Shown here: one piece after another, positions 9,073 through 22,900 of the stretch
Layout of the letters: every line of letters begins with the position of its first letter
Position numbering within the stretch: the stretch's first letter is position 1
Assembly (NCBI GenBank): GCA_000697355.1
Contig: JNEN01001249.1
Coordinates: 1 to 64,000, forward strand
Length of the DNA stretch: 64,000 nt
Reading direction: 5' to 3'
From: Syncephalastrum monosporum B8922
Taxonomy: Eukaryota > Mucoromycota > Mucoromycetes > Mucorales > Syncephalastraceae
The notes under the pieces: generated by a model
Seen by the model: the letters and a program-made list of their open reading frames with translations, nothing else
What the model was told of the DNA's origin: nothing
The model's database searches: none
Position numbers and translations under genes: made by a program

Positions 9073-12000
9073 CTATTCGTCGGTGGGCATGAAAATCCGC
9101 TCCATAAATTGCTCGTAACTCCTGCACCAAAAAAAAAAAAAAGGTTACAACAACTTCCGGTAAGACAAGCGTTTCATATAAAAAAAAAAAAGCCAAACAA
9201 ACCAGTTGCCAATTTTGTGTCGCTGAGCGATAGTCTTGACATCGTTGGCCCGCTGAGCAAACACATATTTGTAAAACGAGTAAAAGTTGTTGTGAATCGA
9301 GGCGCGGAAGGCGGTGATGGCGGTGGCTCGTACAAGCGGTCCGAGCGTCGCCTGGGAAACGACCATGCGGCTGAACAACGGACCAAAATAAGGAACCTGA
9401 AGAGAATAGGTTTGTTCATAGTGAGCCACATGTCTAAAAAAGACAAGATTCACACCGCCCCAATCCCCACAAATGTTTGTATCAAGTGTGAGAGTGTTGT
9501 ACCTTTGGATCACGATGCACTTGAACTGCAAACAAGCCATTGGGCAGGGGTGTCACGACAATCTGTGCGTTGCCAAAGTCTCCGCCAATCGTGCCCACCC
9601 GATAGTCCCGATCATGCTCGTTCCATACAATGTGGACGTGGTCATTGCCAATGTGACGTTTCTAGTTTAACAAAGCCATACGACCATGAGCCAATGTATC
9701 GTATCAGGCAGACATGCCACTTTTTTTTACCTTCTTGAGCTGTTTCTGGTCCCCAGCTTCGGTCGGCATTTTCGTCACGTCATGGAAAATCATCTCGAGG
9801 GTCGACGAGCAATAGTAGTTGGCCCGCGTGCCATTGGTCAGGTTTCGTTCCAGACCGCCCAGATACCCCGTGTGCGTCGCAATATCGATCTCCCATCCCA
9901 GGCTGTTTACAAATGCATCATACCTGGCACTGCCATGGCTGTTGTGCAGGATCGTCTGTTCGTCTTCTTGGCCCGGTCCGACATAAATCACGGCGATTTT
10001 CATCGTCTCGCGCCTTGCAAGAAGTAAATAATTTTAGCCTTTTTTTTGTTCCGGTGGCCTGTCTCATTGCCCTTTTACCCAAGTTTGCGATCCAGGCCGC
10101 GTAAGTCGCGGAACAAGGCAGGTGTCTTGTTAAGCATCTGGAACGAAGCGTCCTTGAGATGATCATAGTGGATCAATCCGAGATGACTCAGCAACAGGCG
10201 GCTCTGCTGGAACGGCACATGCGGTTTTTCGGCCTCTTGCGGGAACGAGGGTAAAAAGTCCTTGCGCAAAGAAAAGTTGCTCGTCAGGTGCGCATGCAGA
10301 CTCTCGGTGCGCTCCGGTGTCGGTGCCACCTGCTTCTGCCGCAGGACGCGCACCTTGGAATACCACAGTCCCCTACACCATGTGTCAGGACTTATACTGA
10401 CCATCTTTGAGGCAACTTACACGTCCGTTTCTTGCTGCTCGTTGTTGTCGGCTTCGCTCTGGAGATACTCATCTAGTTGGTCGCCCAGACGGCCCACCAG
10501 ATCGTCTTGCAGGGCCGACAGGGGTGCCGCCTCATTGAGGGAGACACTGGCATCCACGCGGCAGTCAGGGTTCTCTTCTCCGATCCTGCAAACAATCACG
10601 CATGAATTATGTGGGGTTACATCCTTCTTGCAACCACTTTTTTTTTTTTTTACCTTGCCAGCAAGTGTCCGAGCTTGTCACTTTCATAAGTTGTCGGTCT
10701 GGGGCGAAAGAAAAAATGGGGTCATGAGATCATTCGACGTCCATGCCAGCCTAATGAATCGTTCTCTCACCTCTCTGCGGCTTTTTCGGACCGGATGGAC
10801 ACGCTCGGCCGTAACTGGAGACCTTCCTGCAAACCATGATCAGACGCAGGGTCGGGGCTGCCCGAGTCAAGCGATTTCGGCTGGAGCTGCGCGTCCCAGC
10901 AGTAGCGACCAGTCAGATCACGTAGCAGAATCCGGGCCTGGGAGCCCTCTGTCTCGGTAGGGGCAAGCTCCACGAACGCTACAATCGTGGTATCATTGAA
11001 CGCAAAGTACTGGTACTGCTCCTCGAGCGGGTCCTCCGACGCCGCCACGCCGGGCCCGACCACCGTGCTGTGGATGGTAGCTGGCCCGCTCGCGGGCGGG
11101 AAATTGTTAAAGTGGTGCAGCAGGTGTAGTAGCAGCGCTTCGGCTGACTCCTTGACATAGCCGTGATCGCTTTCGGTCACCTGGCCGCTCACGACGCTGA
11201 CGTACTCATGCTGGAGGTCGGGCCGCTTTTCGTGGAGGAGCTTGAACTTGAAGGGAAGCTCTTTCTTCTTGGTGGACTTGGATCGCATCGCGGCGGATTG
11301 GGGCGGTGGGTGGGGCAGCATCTTTTCGGGCGTGCCGTCCGTCGAGACATGGATGGCGTACTCGATCACGTCAAACACGAGTTGGCAGAGTTCAGTGTCA
11401 GACAGAATCACGGGTTCGATCACCATCAGCCACTCCATCAGGCAGCTAAACAATTTGGAAATAATGAAGCCTAATTGGGGGTGTAATTGTTTGTGTGTGT
11501 GTGTGTTCAGTATGGACGTGCAGCTCCTTGCCTTTCCCACTTACCTCGCCCATCTTTGCTATTGCGTGAATAGTACTTGAGGTGCATATTAAGCGCGTCA
11601 ATCAGCCGTGTCAGCACTTCCTGGACAATGATCTATACAAATGCAGATATGAGGCTCGATGATGAGACTCTCTCGGCTTAACTTACGCCATCCGGATCGA
11701 GCTCTTCGCGGTAGACCTGGCCCACGATATTCAGACAGTCCACTACGCCATTGATGATCGCTATATTGCTGCAGTACAGATGGTTCACGAGGGCCAGAAT
11801 GCCTTCACACACGATGTCCTGTTGGGGCCTTATAGCATGGTGAGTGCCATCGCCCGTACCACTGTATACCCTGACAACTTACTTTTCACACGTCAGCAGC
11901 TCGTCCAGGGACAAGACGCAAATGGCGCCGAGGAGCATGCAGTAGATATCCGTGTTCTCCTGCTCCACTGCATACGAGGTACCGCCATCCACGAGGCGCA

Positions 12001-15000
12001 GCAAAAGGTCCTTGAGCCAGACCTTGATGTCCGCGAACGCGAAACGAGGCTCATCCAGTCCCTTAATCCACGCTGCTTGGTCCGGATCCATGTCGACGTG
12101 CACGTCAGGCAGATGGTTCGATACCGTGACGAGTGAGCCGAGGATAGTCACGCAACTTTTGCGAACGTGCGTCGGGGTATGCCGAGCATGCTCAGGATCG
12201 AGAAGCTGTCCGATATGAGTAAGGCGTACCTTTTCCTTGCGAAATTCAACTTACCTGTTCTTCGATAGCATGCAAAAAGGAGGGAATCAGTATGGAGGCA
12301 CCAGGCAGACAGAGCGAGAAGATGCGTTCCGAGTTTTGGATAATCGCATGGATGATGGTCGAGTTGCCCGAAGAAAGACCCTAATTCCCAATGATGAGCT
12401 CAGGATAAGAACGTCAGCACGATATCATACCATCAGTAATGCGCGGTAAAAGTGGGCATAGCTGTTGTGTGGCACAGGCTGCTCGGGCCGGCGTGCCATC
12501 AAGCGGCACAGACAGCCATACGCGGCGGCGCGCCCTGCATCGTACGCCCTAACACATAGAAAAGAGAGATGAGCTCTGCCTTCCTTTTTCTTTTCCTTTC
12601 CTATGAAGCGTACGTGGACAGTTCGGTGGCCTGGAGGAGCCAGGGGGTGACCTCATAGAGCGCCGGCTTGGGTCCGCCATGGAAGGGCTGGTGGGACCTG
12701 ATCCAGCGGAGGATGTCCCAGATATCGACGACGCAGCCCATCGCGATCGCATAGTTCTGCGGGCTCTCAATCGCATTCACGTTGCCCAAGGCACATAGCA
12801 TATTCTTCCACGTTTCCAAGGCATGCATGGGATCCCACGGTATGGTGTGCAGCTGAAGAAACTCGGAGCTGCGAAACATGCCCAGCCCCGCCGGCAGCTT
12901 GTCGTTCACCGAGGCGCGGTGTGTCATGAGCGCAATGACCTCGCCCTGTGGGAGAAGCGTCGACAAGGACGTGCGGTTGGACTAAAAAGTGAGCTTGGTT
13001 TGATTAGAGAAACAATGAAGAGTGGCTCACCTTGCTGGAGAGGGTCGTGTTCTCTTCGGCGATGGGCCGCTCCACGGAGCTGGCCCCGCTCTTGCGATCC
13101 CACTCCTTGTCTTTGACCTCGTCATTGCTTGAATGCACAAAGTTCAACAGCTTGGATCCGGAATCCTGCCAGATCGTATCCAGCTGGTGGATGCTCGCCG
13201 TCCGACGGCTGCTGCTGCCGCGTTTGGCATGAATCGAGCCCGCGCTGTTGGGCGCGTTGCTCGCCGAAAAGGACGCGGTCGGCATGATGTTCTTTATGAA
13301 TTTCATGTTGCCCGCACGTCCTGTTGAGCTGCTCCCGCTCATGTCTTCCTCCTCTGGGGCTTCATCTGCCCCTGTGCCTGCTCCTCCTCCTTCGTCTGTC
13401 GACTCGTCGATATCGACAAAGTGGGCCGACCGCCGGTGGCTGGCCTTGTCCGAGAGCGATATGTTGCTCACGTTCCGGATCATGGTCTGGGTAGCGGGCG
13501 CGCTGCTGCTCACCGTCTCCTCGATGGACTTGTCCACAGGTGGCGATGCCTGCGCTTTGTCTTGCGGCAGATCGACGAGTTGGCCATCGCTGCCTCCGGC
13601 CGAAAGCGGGCGGCCGTCGGCCCATTTGCGCAGCCGCGGGTGGTCGCCCTGGATACTGAGGTGCCGTGAACGGACCTTGTTCGTATTGCTGCGGCCGCGG
13701 CCGGCCGCGTGGGCGATGTTGACTCGGCTCGGAAGCGGCTCATCGCTGTCAACCATAGGGCCATATTCTACCTTGTACAGGCGCAGCGACAGCACACGCG
13801 TCATTTTATGCATGATTTTCTAAAAGAGAATGTGGGATAAGTCTTGTGAGGTGAGGAGGAATGCGTGCGGATGTACGTACCACCCACTGGCCGAGCGCCT
13901 GTGGCCATCGTAGGCTTGCAATCATGTGTTCCTTGAGCTCTTTCCAGCGTTCAGCATGGGCAATTTTGGCCCGCACAAATGCATGAAGCAGCGTCTACAT
14001 GCGCGTGTATGAGATCTCACGTATCTAGCCTTATCTTCCTTCTTTTTTCTTATTATTAACTTACCTCGCAGATGTAGTCCGCCAAGTCCTCCGCCAAGGA
14101 TTGCACCTGGATCCGGGCATATTTTTCAGGCTGGTTCAGGAACCAGTCCTGGATATCCAGCAGACAGTGCAAGAGTAATTCCCTAGAAACTCACAACATA
14201 AGGACGGTGTGCGTCTATTTACGTTTTGCAAAAGCACTTACCAGCTCTCCCATTCCATGTCAATGCCGCCGCGTGTGACAGTTATGGCTCTATAGACGTT
14301 GATCGCGTCCTTGTAAAGCGCCACCAGTCCTTCCCAATCCGTGACCTGCTGCAGGTCGGCTAAATGCGCCTCGCGACTCTGCCTTTGGTTCAGACGCGCG
14401 TGATGGTCTTCAAAGACGAGCTTGATCATCATAAAATAGCGTCGCAAGAACCGGTTCGCATCCGCGTGCTTGTAATCGGCATCGGTCGTGGTGGGGGTAG
14501 TGGTGGGGGTAGCGGCGGCATTGGATTCAGCGCTGTTGGAGCGCATCATGGCGAGCGCGCTGGAGCTCATTGTCTTGCGCAAGAAGGACGGCCGTTCGTC
14601 CTCGTTGCCAAGCATCCACACCCCCAGCACATGGATCGCACCGCGCGTGATGTCGCGGTAGTCTGGGTTCGTGCCCGGCAAGACAAGCGACTGCCGCAGG
14701 ATTTCGTGGAGCATCTCGCGGGTTTCGTACGAGGATAGAACGATGGATTTCATGATGGGCGTCGCGGGCGACGAAGCCGAGACGGCCGAGAGGGCAGCTG
14801 AGGAGCCGCCGCCGCCGACGCTGTCATTGTTATTATCCAGGGCAAATGCAATCAAAAACTTGAGGAGGGTGCGTAGAATGCTGGGTGGGCAAACCGGAAA
14901 ACCAAAGCCTGTAACTACATCATGAGTCAAACGCCTCCGACAGTCCGGTGTCTGTCTCTCTGTGTGTGTGTGTCTATACTTACTCTCGCCTGGCTCCAGA

Positions 15001-16853
15001 GGAGGCAAGCCATCCATCTTGAGACGCGCCGCAATCTCGGGTGTGAACTTGGTCAGATAGTAGGTGCGGAAAATGCGGAACAGGAATTTGGCACTCGCGG
15101 TTGCGGCATCGATACCGATACCGGTCGCAATCCCGTCGTCGGCTTCAATGCTGTCGCCGGGTGGGTATTCATAGTCGTCAGGGGGTGGCGGGGAGCCGGC
15201 CGCGACGTAGGCCAAGCGCACCAGGTTAGAAATGAAGATGTGGAGCAGGACGATCGAGTCGTTGTAGGTGGGTTGGGCGGGATTCGGGTATAGCGGTGCC
15301 TGGTCGTCGCCTGTGCGCGCATCATGTGTGAATACACCTTGGCATGATTCTCATTTGCGAGAGGTTCCCGTTTCCTTTTTCTTACCTTGGATGAGGGTTT
15401 GATGGAGTTTCAGCTGGGACTTTTTGACGCGATCGTCACGATGGAGACCGTGGCCGGTGGCACGCTCGCTTTGGCGTTCACTGAGCTTCTTGACGAATTG
15501 CAGGCCGCCATGATGATGGTGCTGATGCTGTTTGGGTGGCTCGCGCTCGTCATGGCTGGCGGTGTCGCCGGCAGAGACCGGGGTGGCGATGGGACGGACG
15601 TCGTCTAGGATAAAGAGATCGAGCGAGATGGCGTTCGCAAAGAGTTCCATGCACTCAGGGTATTCGACGACTTGGTCATTGAGCCACAGGAGCAAGAGAT
15701 GAAAGCCGAGCGAGCGTAGCCGGAGGTGGTTGCCATGGTCGAGGATATAGGAGAGCAGTTTGGCTGGACATGTGATATGAGCAAAAACACGATTGTCACG
15801 TAGGGCGTTGGGTTACCAATGTTTTTTCGTTGCCAGCCATTGCGCATGAGCTCAGGCACATACAGAAAGATCTTGCGCAACAGGAGCAGGTTCTTTTGCA
15901 AGTTGACGAGTTCTTTGGATGACCAGGATTGGGGGCGCTCGTGTTTCTCTAGATAGGGAAAAGCGTCAGCTTTGGAAATAGAAAAAGTGGAAAATAACTC
16001 GTACGCTTTATCTTTTCAACATGATGCATACACGTCTCGTACACCACATAAAAGACCTGCTCTGCATTCTCTTGGAAAAACCGTGCCTGGTCAAAGGTAT
16101 TGGTCGCACCTGAATAAGGAAAAGGGTTGCTCTGTGAATATACATCATTCTGACCACCCTTCTGTATTATGTGCATGACTCTATGCTTTACCGATATAAC
16201 TCCATAAGCTCTGGGCTCTCGACTTGGTCTTTTGGCGTTCGTCCAAGAAGTTCTTTGCTTTCTTCCTAAGCTTTTCGGCCTTGTCCTCCTTGCCAGGCAA
16301 AGTAAATGTAGACGATGACGGTAGAATAGGCATGTCCACCCCGAGGGATTCCGAGCTGGCTGCACTGGCGAGGGTGGGCGCTGGCACTTCTATGCGATCG
16401 GAGAGGGCAGACGACGACGCGGGCAGGGGCGGTGCTGTTGTTGTTGCTGCTGCATTCGAAAGGGCTCTCGTCTTTCGCGTGCTCCCACTGCGGCCGCGAC
16501 GCTTGGGCTCCTGGTCGATGGGATCGCTAGGAGCGGAGCGTGTCTCGTCCTCTGCGTGTTGCTGCTGTGCTTTTCCTCCTGATTGTCCACTCGCAATGAG
16601 CGTTTTCTTCATTACCGAACTGGCCTTCCGCATGACGGGCAAGCGCCAGAAACTGTTCAACTGCGAATAATGAAAATAAAATAGAAAAAAGAAAAAGGTA
16701 TAAAAACGGGTACGTTTTCAGGTTTGCTTTTTGTTTTTCGTTTTTGTTGCCCAAAAGACGTTCAATAAGAGAGAGGACCAACTTTTCTGCACTTGTCTGG
16801 TTGCTGCCTGTTCGGAGTGAGAAAGACAGAGAACTTACTCCACACTTCATCAT
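9073..16853 (-). CDS. RALGAPA: Ral GTPase-activating protein alpha subunit (RalGAP alpha)
   Basis: A very large gene of roughly 25 exons; I give the span, not every junction. The N-terminal third matches the RalGAP alpha family: RFFQENAEQVFYVVYETCM, then KNLLLLRKIFLYVPELMRNG and LGFHLLLLWLNDQVVEYPEC. The C-terminus is the Rap/Ral-GAP domain: KRHIGNDHVHIVWNEHDRDY (exon near 9500-9661) carries the asparagine thumb used for catalysis in this family, and IAVIYVGPGQEDEQTILHN and VPYFGPLFSRMVV are also present. The last two exons are 9203 onward and 9073-9121, joined through an 81-base intron to end in IGNW-SYEQFMERIFMPTDE. In other organisms this subunit works with RalGAP beta on Ral or Rheb-type GTPases; the partner is not in this window. 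The first exon (16714-16853) is uncertain: the frame can start at ATG 16853, or at 16857 with a 31-base intron, which is too short to be likely. Confidence 0.9.
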
Positions 16854-18240
16854 CCATCCAATTGCCTACGTAACCGGCTCCTCTTGCTTGTAATTTTACA
16901 CACATCCTTGGCCTATGGCGTATCCACATTCAAGGCAAAGGACTGTCCTGATTACATGCCTTACATGGACTCCTCTTGTCGCTTCTTGTACCCTTCGAAA
17001 TACAGACACCGTACGCACCACGGCCCACATAAGAACACCACATTAAAGGTCGGCCCAACCTTAACCTTCTCGCCTTGTTATTAACATGCAGATCTACATA
17101 CGAGTACTTCAAGAGAAACATAATGTCTACGTGGGACCAATGGTAGAAAAGACCACTTTGCTTTTTCATTTTAAAAAGACCATCAGCATTATTTTGCCCT
17201 GTCTGTTGTCCCCCTATGCCACGTGTCATGCCTCTATTGAGGAAAGCACTTGACTTTGTATGACAAGCAATGCCACAAGCATACAACTGTGGGATAGCTA
17301 GGTTCGTGAGTGCTATATCTGATCTACGGGTATATTCAAACCATTGGACCCGTGGGCAGTGTATAGACACGAAGTGGTAATTTAATAATAGGATGCCGCT
17401 GTAGTGACGAGAGTGACGCGCTTAGTTCTGATGATGGAAGGGGGCGCGCCTCTGTATTTTGCTCAATGAAGGAAACGCCTAAATAAAATACTCTTTTTTT
17501 TTTTTTATTTCAGAACAGCTTTTGCTGGTTGGCGCCGTTTCGTCCTTGGGGCATACGTCAATGAAAATACATCAAATCATTCGGGAGATGAATCACTGAG
17601 AGACCAACTCCAGCTTTTTTTGTTCATGTCCGCATCGCGACTTTCCTATTTGGCATGCGTCCGTGGGCGGGTCTGTTCTCAGCACAGACCAACGACGAAA
17701 AAGAAACACCAGCAGCAGCAGCAGATGAAATCCACCCATGCCACACATATACACACTGCGGCTGAAAGCTAAATGCGATTAGATTGTGGTTGCGGTTGCA
17801 TATAGGTAAACAAAGGCAGACATCATCTGTGGATGGCGAGAATAAAATAAGCACTGATAAGAGCTGAAAAAGAGAACGTGGTTGTAGACATGGGCCGTCT
17901 TATCCATCCCAGGAAGAAGACCACGACAGCTGCCTATGGATCCGCGTCTTGGGCGTTGGGACACTGTAAAATAGAAATTGGCCCCAACCGACCCTCACCC
18001 AATGCCCCAGCAATGGGCCGGCGATGAATGGCGATCTTTCTAAAGAGGGAAAGTCGCCCGCGGCCCTGATCGAGTCACAGAAGCCCAGCTCGGAACAGCG
18101 GGAATCGAAACCTTGTGCTTGACAGCATTGGCATCAAGAATAAAGACCCCCTTCTTTCTTCTCTCCAGTAACCCCTTCCTTCCTCCCTTCTCTCTCTCTC
18201 TCTCTCTCTTACTTCTTTCTGCTCTTCTTTGTCGTGCTCC
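16854..18240. other. intergenic DNA, no gene seen
   Basis: Space between the divergently transcribed RalGAP alpha and YHM2 genes. It holds T runs and a (TC)n tract at about 18190-18210 just before the YHM2 start. Open frames on either strand lack recognisable motifs. Confidence 0.5.
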
Positions 18241-19485
18241 ATGGCTCCTCTTGCTACTGCTCCTCCCACTGCTGCCGCCGCCGCCGCTTCCGTCTCGGTT
18301 GAACACAAGCAGCAGCTTGAAAAGAAGCCTGTGTCTTTCAAGAACCTTGCTCTTGGTGCCAGTACGTTGTTTATTTCCTGTGCCTTTATTTTTCTCTCAG
18401 TAGAGCTAACCCATCCGGATAATAGCGCTCAACCTATTTGAGGTGTCGACGCTCGGCCAGCCCTTTGAAGTGGTCAAGACACAGCTGGCCGCGAATCGCG
18501 GACAAAGTCTGGCACAGGCTTTGAAGACGATCTACAGCCGTGGCGGCGTGTTTGGCTTTTACCAAGGTCTGATCCCCTGGGCCTGGATCGAGGCTGCCAC
18601 CAAGGGTGCAGTCTTGCTCTTCACTGCCTCCGAGTTTGAGTATCGCGCGCGCGCGGCCGGCGCCTCTCCGTTCCTGGTAAGAAACTTGGCGTTTTTCTTT
18701 ATCTCTATTTGTTGTTCTGTGAAACTTACGTCTTCCTGTTTGTTTCAGGCTGGTATCGTGGGTGGTATGAGCGGTGGTATTGCCCAGGCCTACTCCACCA
18801 TGGGCTTCTGCACATTCATGAAGACGGTCGAGGTGACCCGCCACAAGTCAGGTATATATATACATATATATACATAGAGTAGAAGAGCCGTCCGGCGGTG
18901 AAATGCACCCTGATAGATTGACTCACCTATGTGTTCATTAGGCGCTCGTGAGTCGACATTCAAGATCGCGGCTGATATCTTCCGACGCGAGGGTATTGCG
19001 GGTATCAACAAGGGAGTCAACGCCGTCGCAGTACGCCAATGCACCAACTGGGCCTCCCGCTTCGGTATCACGCGCTTCACCCAAGAGTCGATCATCAAGG
19101 CCCGCTACGGCGACGCCCCTGACGCGGCCAAACACGCCACCGCGCTCGACAAAGCCCTCGCATCGATTGTGGGTGGTGCACTCTCGTGCTGGAACCAGCC
19201 GATCGAGGTCATCCGCGTTGAGATGCAATCGCAGGTCAAGACGGCTGGTCGCCCCGACAAGATGACCATTGCGGCGGCCACTCGCTGGATCTACCAAAAC
19301 AACGGTATCAACGGCTTCTACCGTGGTGTCATGCCTCGTATTGGCCTCGGCATGTGGCAGACACTCTGCATGGTCGCTCTCGGTAAGCTCCAGGGTTTAT
19401 GTTAGTCTTATGTTACCATGGTAACTCACCTACTTCTTTATCATTCTTAGGCGATTACTTCCGTGCACTCTTTGGCACCAACTAA
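18241..19485 (+). CDS. YHM2: mitochondrial citrate/2-oxoglutarate carrier
   Basis: Five exons: 18241-18361, 18426-18676, 18749-18851, 18942-19382 and 19451-19485. They sum to 951 bases and give 316 residues. The product is a mitochondrial carrier with the Yhm2 signature: [90 protein letters not shown] and [16 protein letters not shown]. Yeast Yhm2 exchanges citrate for 2-oxoglutarate across the inner membrane and so exports reducing power to the cytosol. The three repeats of about 100 residues and the length are normal. The N-terminus has a low-complexity Ala/Pro run absent from the carrier core. All introns are GT-AG and short (64-90 bases). Identification is strong because the diagnostic substrate-contact stretches are intact. 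Confidence 0.96.
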
Positions 19486-19937
19486 AACAAACCCCACGTT
19501 TCTCTATCGCATATCCCCCCCCCTCCCGCTTCCTTTTTCTCCCGCTTCTTTTCTCTCTTTCGCTGTCCTTGTTCATCCTTATACTTTACATTTACTTGTT
19601 TTTCGCTGCATACCATAATAAACTTATCACCCACAAAATAAAACGGAAAAAAAAGCACCTACGGTATCTACCGCATGTCACGTATAACCCGCGTCTAGCT
19701 CTTCTCGTCTTCTTCCCGACAATTGCCTGCAACTCATTCCGTGTCCACAGTTACACAAATGGGGTAAAACGCGGAAGCAAAACCCCCCATCACGTTGTCT
19801 ATCTTGTTGCAGTTTTTCTGCATTTCATGTAGTTATTATTTTAGTGTACTGTGTGTGTTCTAATAGAAAGTATCGTGCATAGATACAAGGTATACAAAAG
19901 ACATCTCCCCCGTAGAAAGCATAACTTTTTTTTTCTT
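19486..19937. other. convergent 3' flanks of YHM2 and RCY1
   Basis: A 452-base spacer with pyrimidine-rich DNA (including a run of ten C near 19517) after the YHM2 stop. AATAAA-like elements (TAATAAACTT near 19617, AAAATAAAAC near 19637) could serve polyadenylation. No gene seen. Confidence 0.5.
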
Positions 19938-22900
19938 TTACATGAGACAGCAGTCCGTCATGTCCTTCAAGACGACCTTTTTGATGGACGGCCAATCGCT
20001 TCGACAGGCGGCAAACTCGAGCAAGTCCTCCAAGTGCATCAGGCCATGGTATCGCTCCATATCATGAATCACGTTCTTGATGTCCGGTGCAGACGAGATG
20101 ATGTAAATGTTGGCAAGCGACTTGAGCGCCGAAAAATAGGGCGTCACTGTCTTTTGACGCAGCGAAGCAATAAAGTCATAATACGCGTTCATGTCACTGG
20201 CGTTTTACATGCATCAGCTAAGCATCCCATCCTATCCATGTCTCTCGCTCTCTTGTTTTTTTTCCTTTCTTACCTGATGTAGCGGAACCCGCCCTGCTCA
20301 TTGACTGTCTGCTTCTTGAGATGCTTGCAAAGCACCCTATCCATCATGTGAGCTGCCTATCGCCCCAAGAAAAACCTTCTTTCCCTTTGCTTACTCTGAG
20401 AACCGACGCCCGATCTCGCTAAAGAAGAGATCCATCGTCGACTTTTCAGCCGCGCCGTTCAACATGGCCGTGTTGCGTTTCAAGCACTCAATGGTGTCCT
20501 GGCACGCCTGGGTCGGTTTGAGGTCAGTGATCATGTCCCCCGGCGGATTGTAATCTTCCGGCTTTTGCTCGTTGGTCAAAATGTATTCGACTTGAGCGAG
20601 CAGAACCTGGATGCCGCGGTCCATGCCGTCCGCCACGCTATCGTCCAGTATCCGCTCAAACACCTTCTTCTCCTTGTTCACCTCGTTCAGGAAATCGAGC
20701 TTGTCAATGTATTTTGACTACACATAATTGAGAATGTCAGTATCGAGAAACATGGACAGGTATGAATATACACACGATCTCTTCGTCATAGTAGAGCTGC
20801 ACCATCTGCTGGATGACGTCGCCAACGTGCACCATCTCAAAGAATTCTGTCAGTGGCGGTACATCGCCTGCGTTGCGCTCGAGAGATTCCGGATCCGGCG
20901 TGTACTTTTGTAAATGCTTGGATGCTCTACAGACGAAACAAGAAAAAGGGTATATCAGTTAAACTTTCTTGCTCACGTAATCCTCTTTATGTGCAATACT
21001 GTACTCTTCAAAGGCTGGCTGAATATGCTGCGGACCGAGCGCCTTGAGAAGAGTCATAAAGATCTGCTCATAGGTAGTTTGACTAACCCGCGACATTTCA
21101 GTAAAATATCCCTCTTTTCCTCTCTCTCTCTCTCTCTTTTCGCCCTTACATGTCCTTGCGCATGCGGCCCGGGAATCCAATTTCGATGAACCGCTCGACA
21201 CGACGCTCCGAATCCTTATTGACATGAATCAGTTGCAGCACCATCTCGAGACTGAGCAAGTCTTGGAGCATGTCGAGCTCACGCAGGGCTGACGAGAGGT
21301 CGATGCCGCGACCGTCCGGCGATTTCAACGACTGCCGCGAGTGGATGGAGGAGGGCGAGTTGGGCGAGTGGGGTTCCTCTTGGGGAAGGGTGGTGACGAC
21401 TTTGGGCGTGGCAGGTGGCGTCGTGGACTGCGGGGAGACAGGGCTCGGCGCCTCCAGGGATTTGCGAGGGTCATCGCTATTTTTAGAGCCTCCTTTCTGG
21501 AAGGGAGAGGCAATGGTCGTCGCTGCGGACGAGACGAGGTCAACCGGGAGTGCAATCACTTTTTTGAAAGCGGACAGATAGTTTCTGTACACAGCGTGTA
21601 GAGTGAGTCAGTCCACCGCGGTATGCATGTGCTCCTTGTACACGTACCGCTTAAAGGTTTCTCGAGACTGGTTCGTCAACCGGCCGTTGGAATCCTCGCG
21701 TCGATTCGCAGACGATGATTTCTAGAGAGGTGGCAGTCAAGTCAGAATCCTGGCATGTTGAGGTCTATGATATATTTACCCATTCTTGGATATGCTCATC
21801 ACAGGTATTTTTCACGTATGCCAGTTCCTCATAGAGATAGTCATCCAGGAATGGCAAAAAGAGCTTGAAAAGTAGATTAACGCCACGCTCCTTGTCAATC
21901 TTGCGCGGCAGCTCTTCCTCAGTAAGTGCATCCACCAGTTGACGCATGCAGTCCAGGATGTTCGCAATTGTGTGGAGATACAGCTTAGTCTCGTGACTCT
22001 GGGCGATGCCGAGAAGCTGGTTGACATAGTCTGCTATCTGATAAAATAAAAAGAAACCACGTCGGTCAACCGGTGCTATCTTCCATTTCGGTTGAACCTA
22101 CCACATCCTCGAGGACACGGTCGACAAACGTATAGTAGACATCAGTATTGGCTGGAAAGGTGGCGTCGACGACGTGGGATTGTTGCTTCAATTCATCGGT
22201 CACGACCTGGATGAATTTCTTGAACGGAGCTAGGTCGCTCGGGGATTCACTTGGAAAGGATAAATAAAAAGGAAACACGCGACGAAATGGCAAGACAGGG
22301 CTGACCATGGAAATGACTTACGTAAAGTTATCTTCGGGCTTAAAGGGGTTATCAAAGAAAATGGGATGCTTTTGAATAAATGTCTGAATACAAATAGAGC
22401 CGCCATTCAGGGCAATCAAGGCGTGTGCATAAGTCTAGGAAGGAAAAAAAAAAAGAAAGAAGTCAGGGTCAGCCATCCTGTCCACCGCACACATTCCTAG
22501 AGTGGTTTTACCTTCATATCAACGGTATTATGTACATCGTAAGCAACTTCGAATTCGTGGAGGGAAGCGCTCTCAAAATATTGACAAAGGGTATCGACAG
22601 CCTCGTTAATCTACACACAAGAATGAATCCCAGTTTTAGGTTCGATCGGCGCCTCATCCATCTAACCCACAAAGAAGAAGAAAAAAAGAGCTTACCTGTG
22701 TCGAGTCTTCCACGACATGACAGGCGCCAAAGCCAACGAGCATGTTCAGCATGCGGCCGCAGTCCTCGGGCTTGGTGCCAAAGTCCTGGAGGACGAGCGA
22801 TTCGCGGTGTTTGGTGCGTAGGTCGACATAGTAAGGCAAGAGGTAGGTGTAAAGCTGCTTGAACTTTTCGCGCGCTTCGCCGGTGGACCTTGCCCTCGCG

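Noticed and set aside
13248..13823. 191-codon plus-strand frame inside the RalGAP gene
   Set aside because: It is a shadow of a long RalGAP exon on the other strand.
16808..16838. 31-base intron at the start of the RalGAP gene
   Set aside because: Shorter than any other intron in the window; the frame is open without it from the ATG at 16853.
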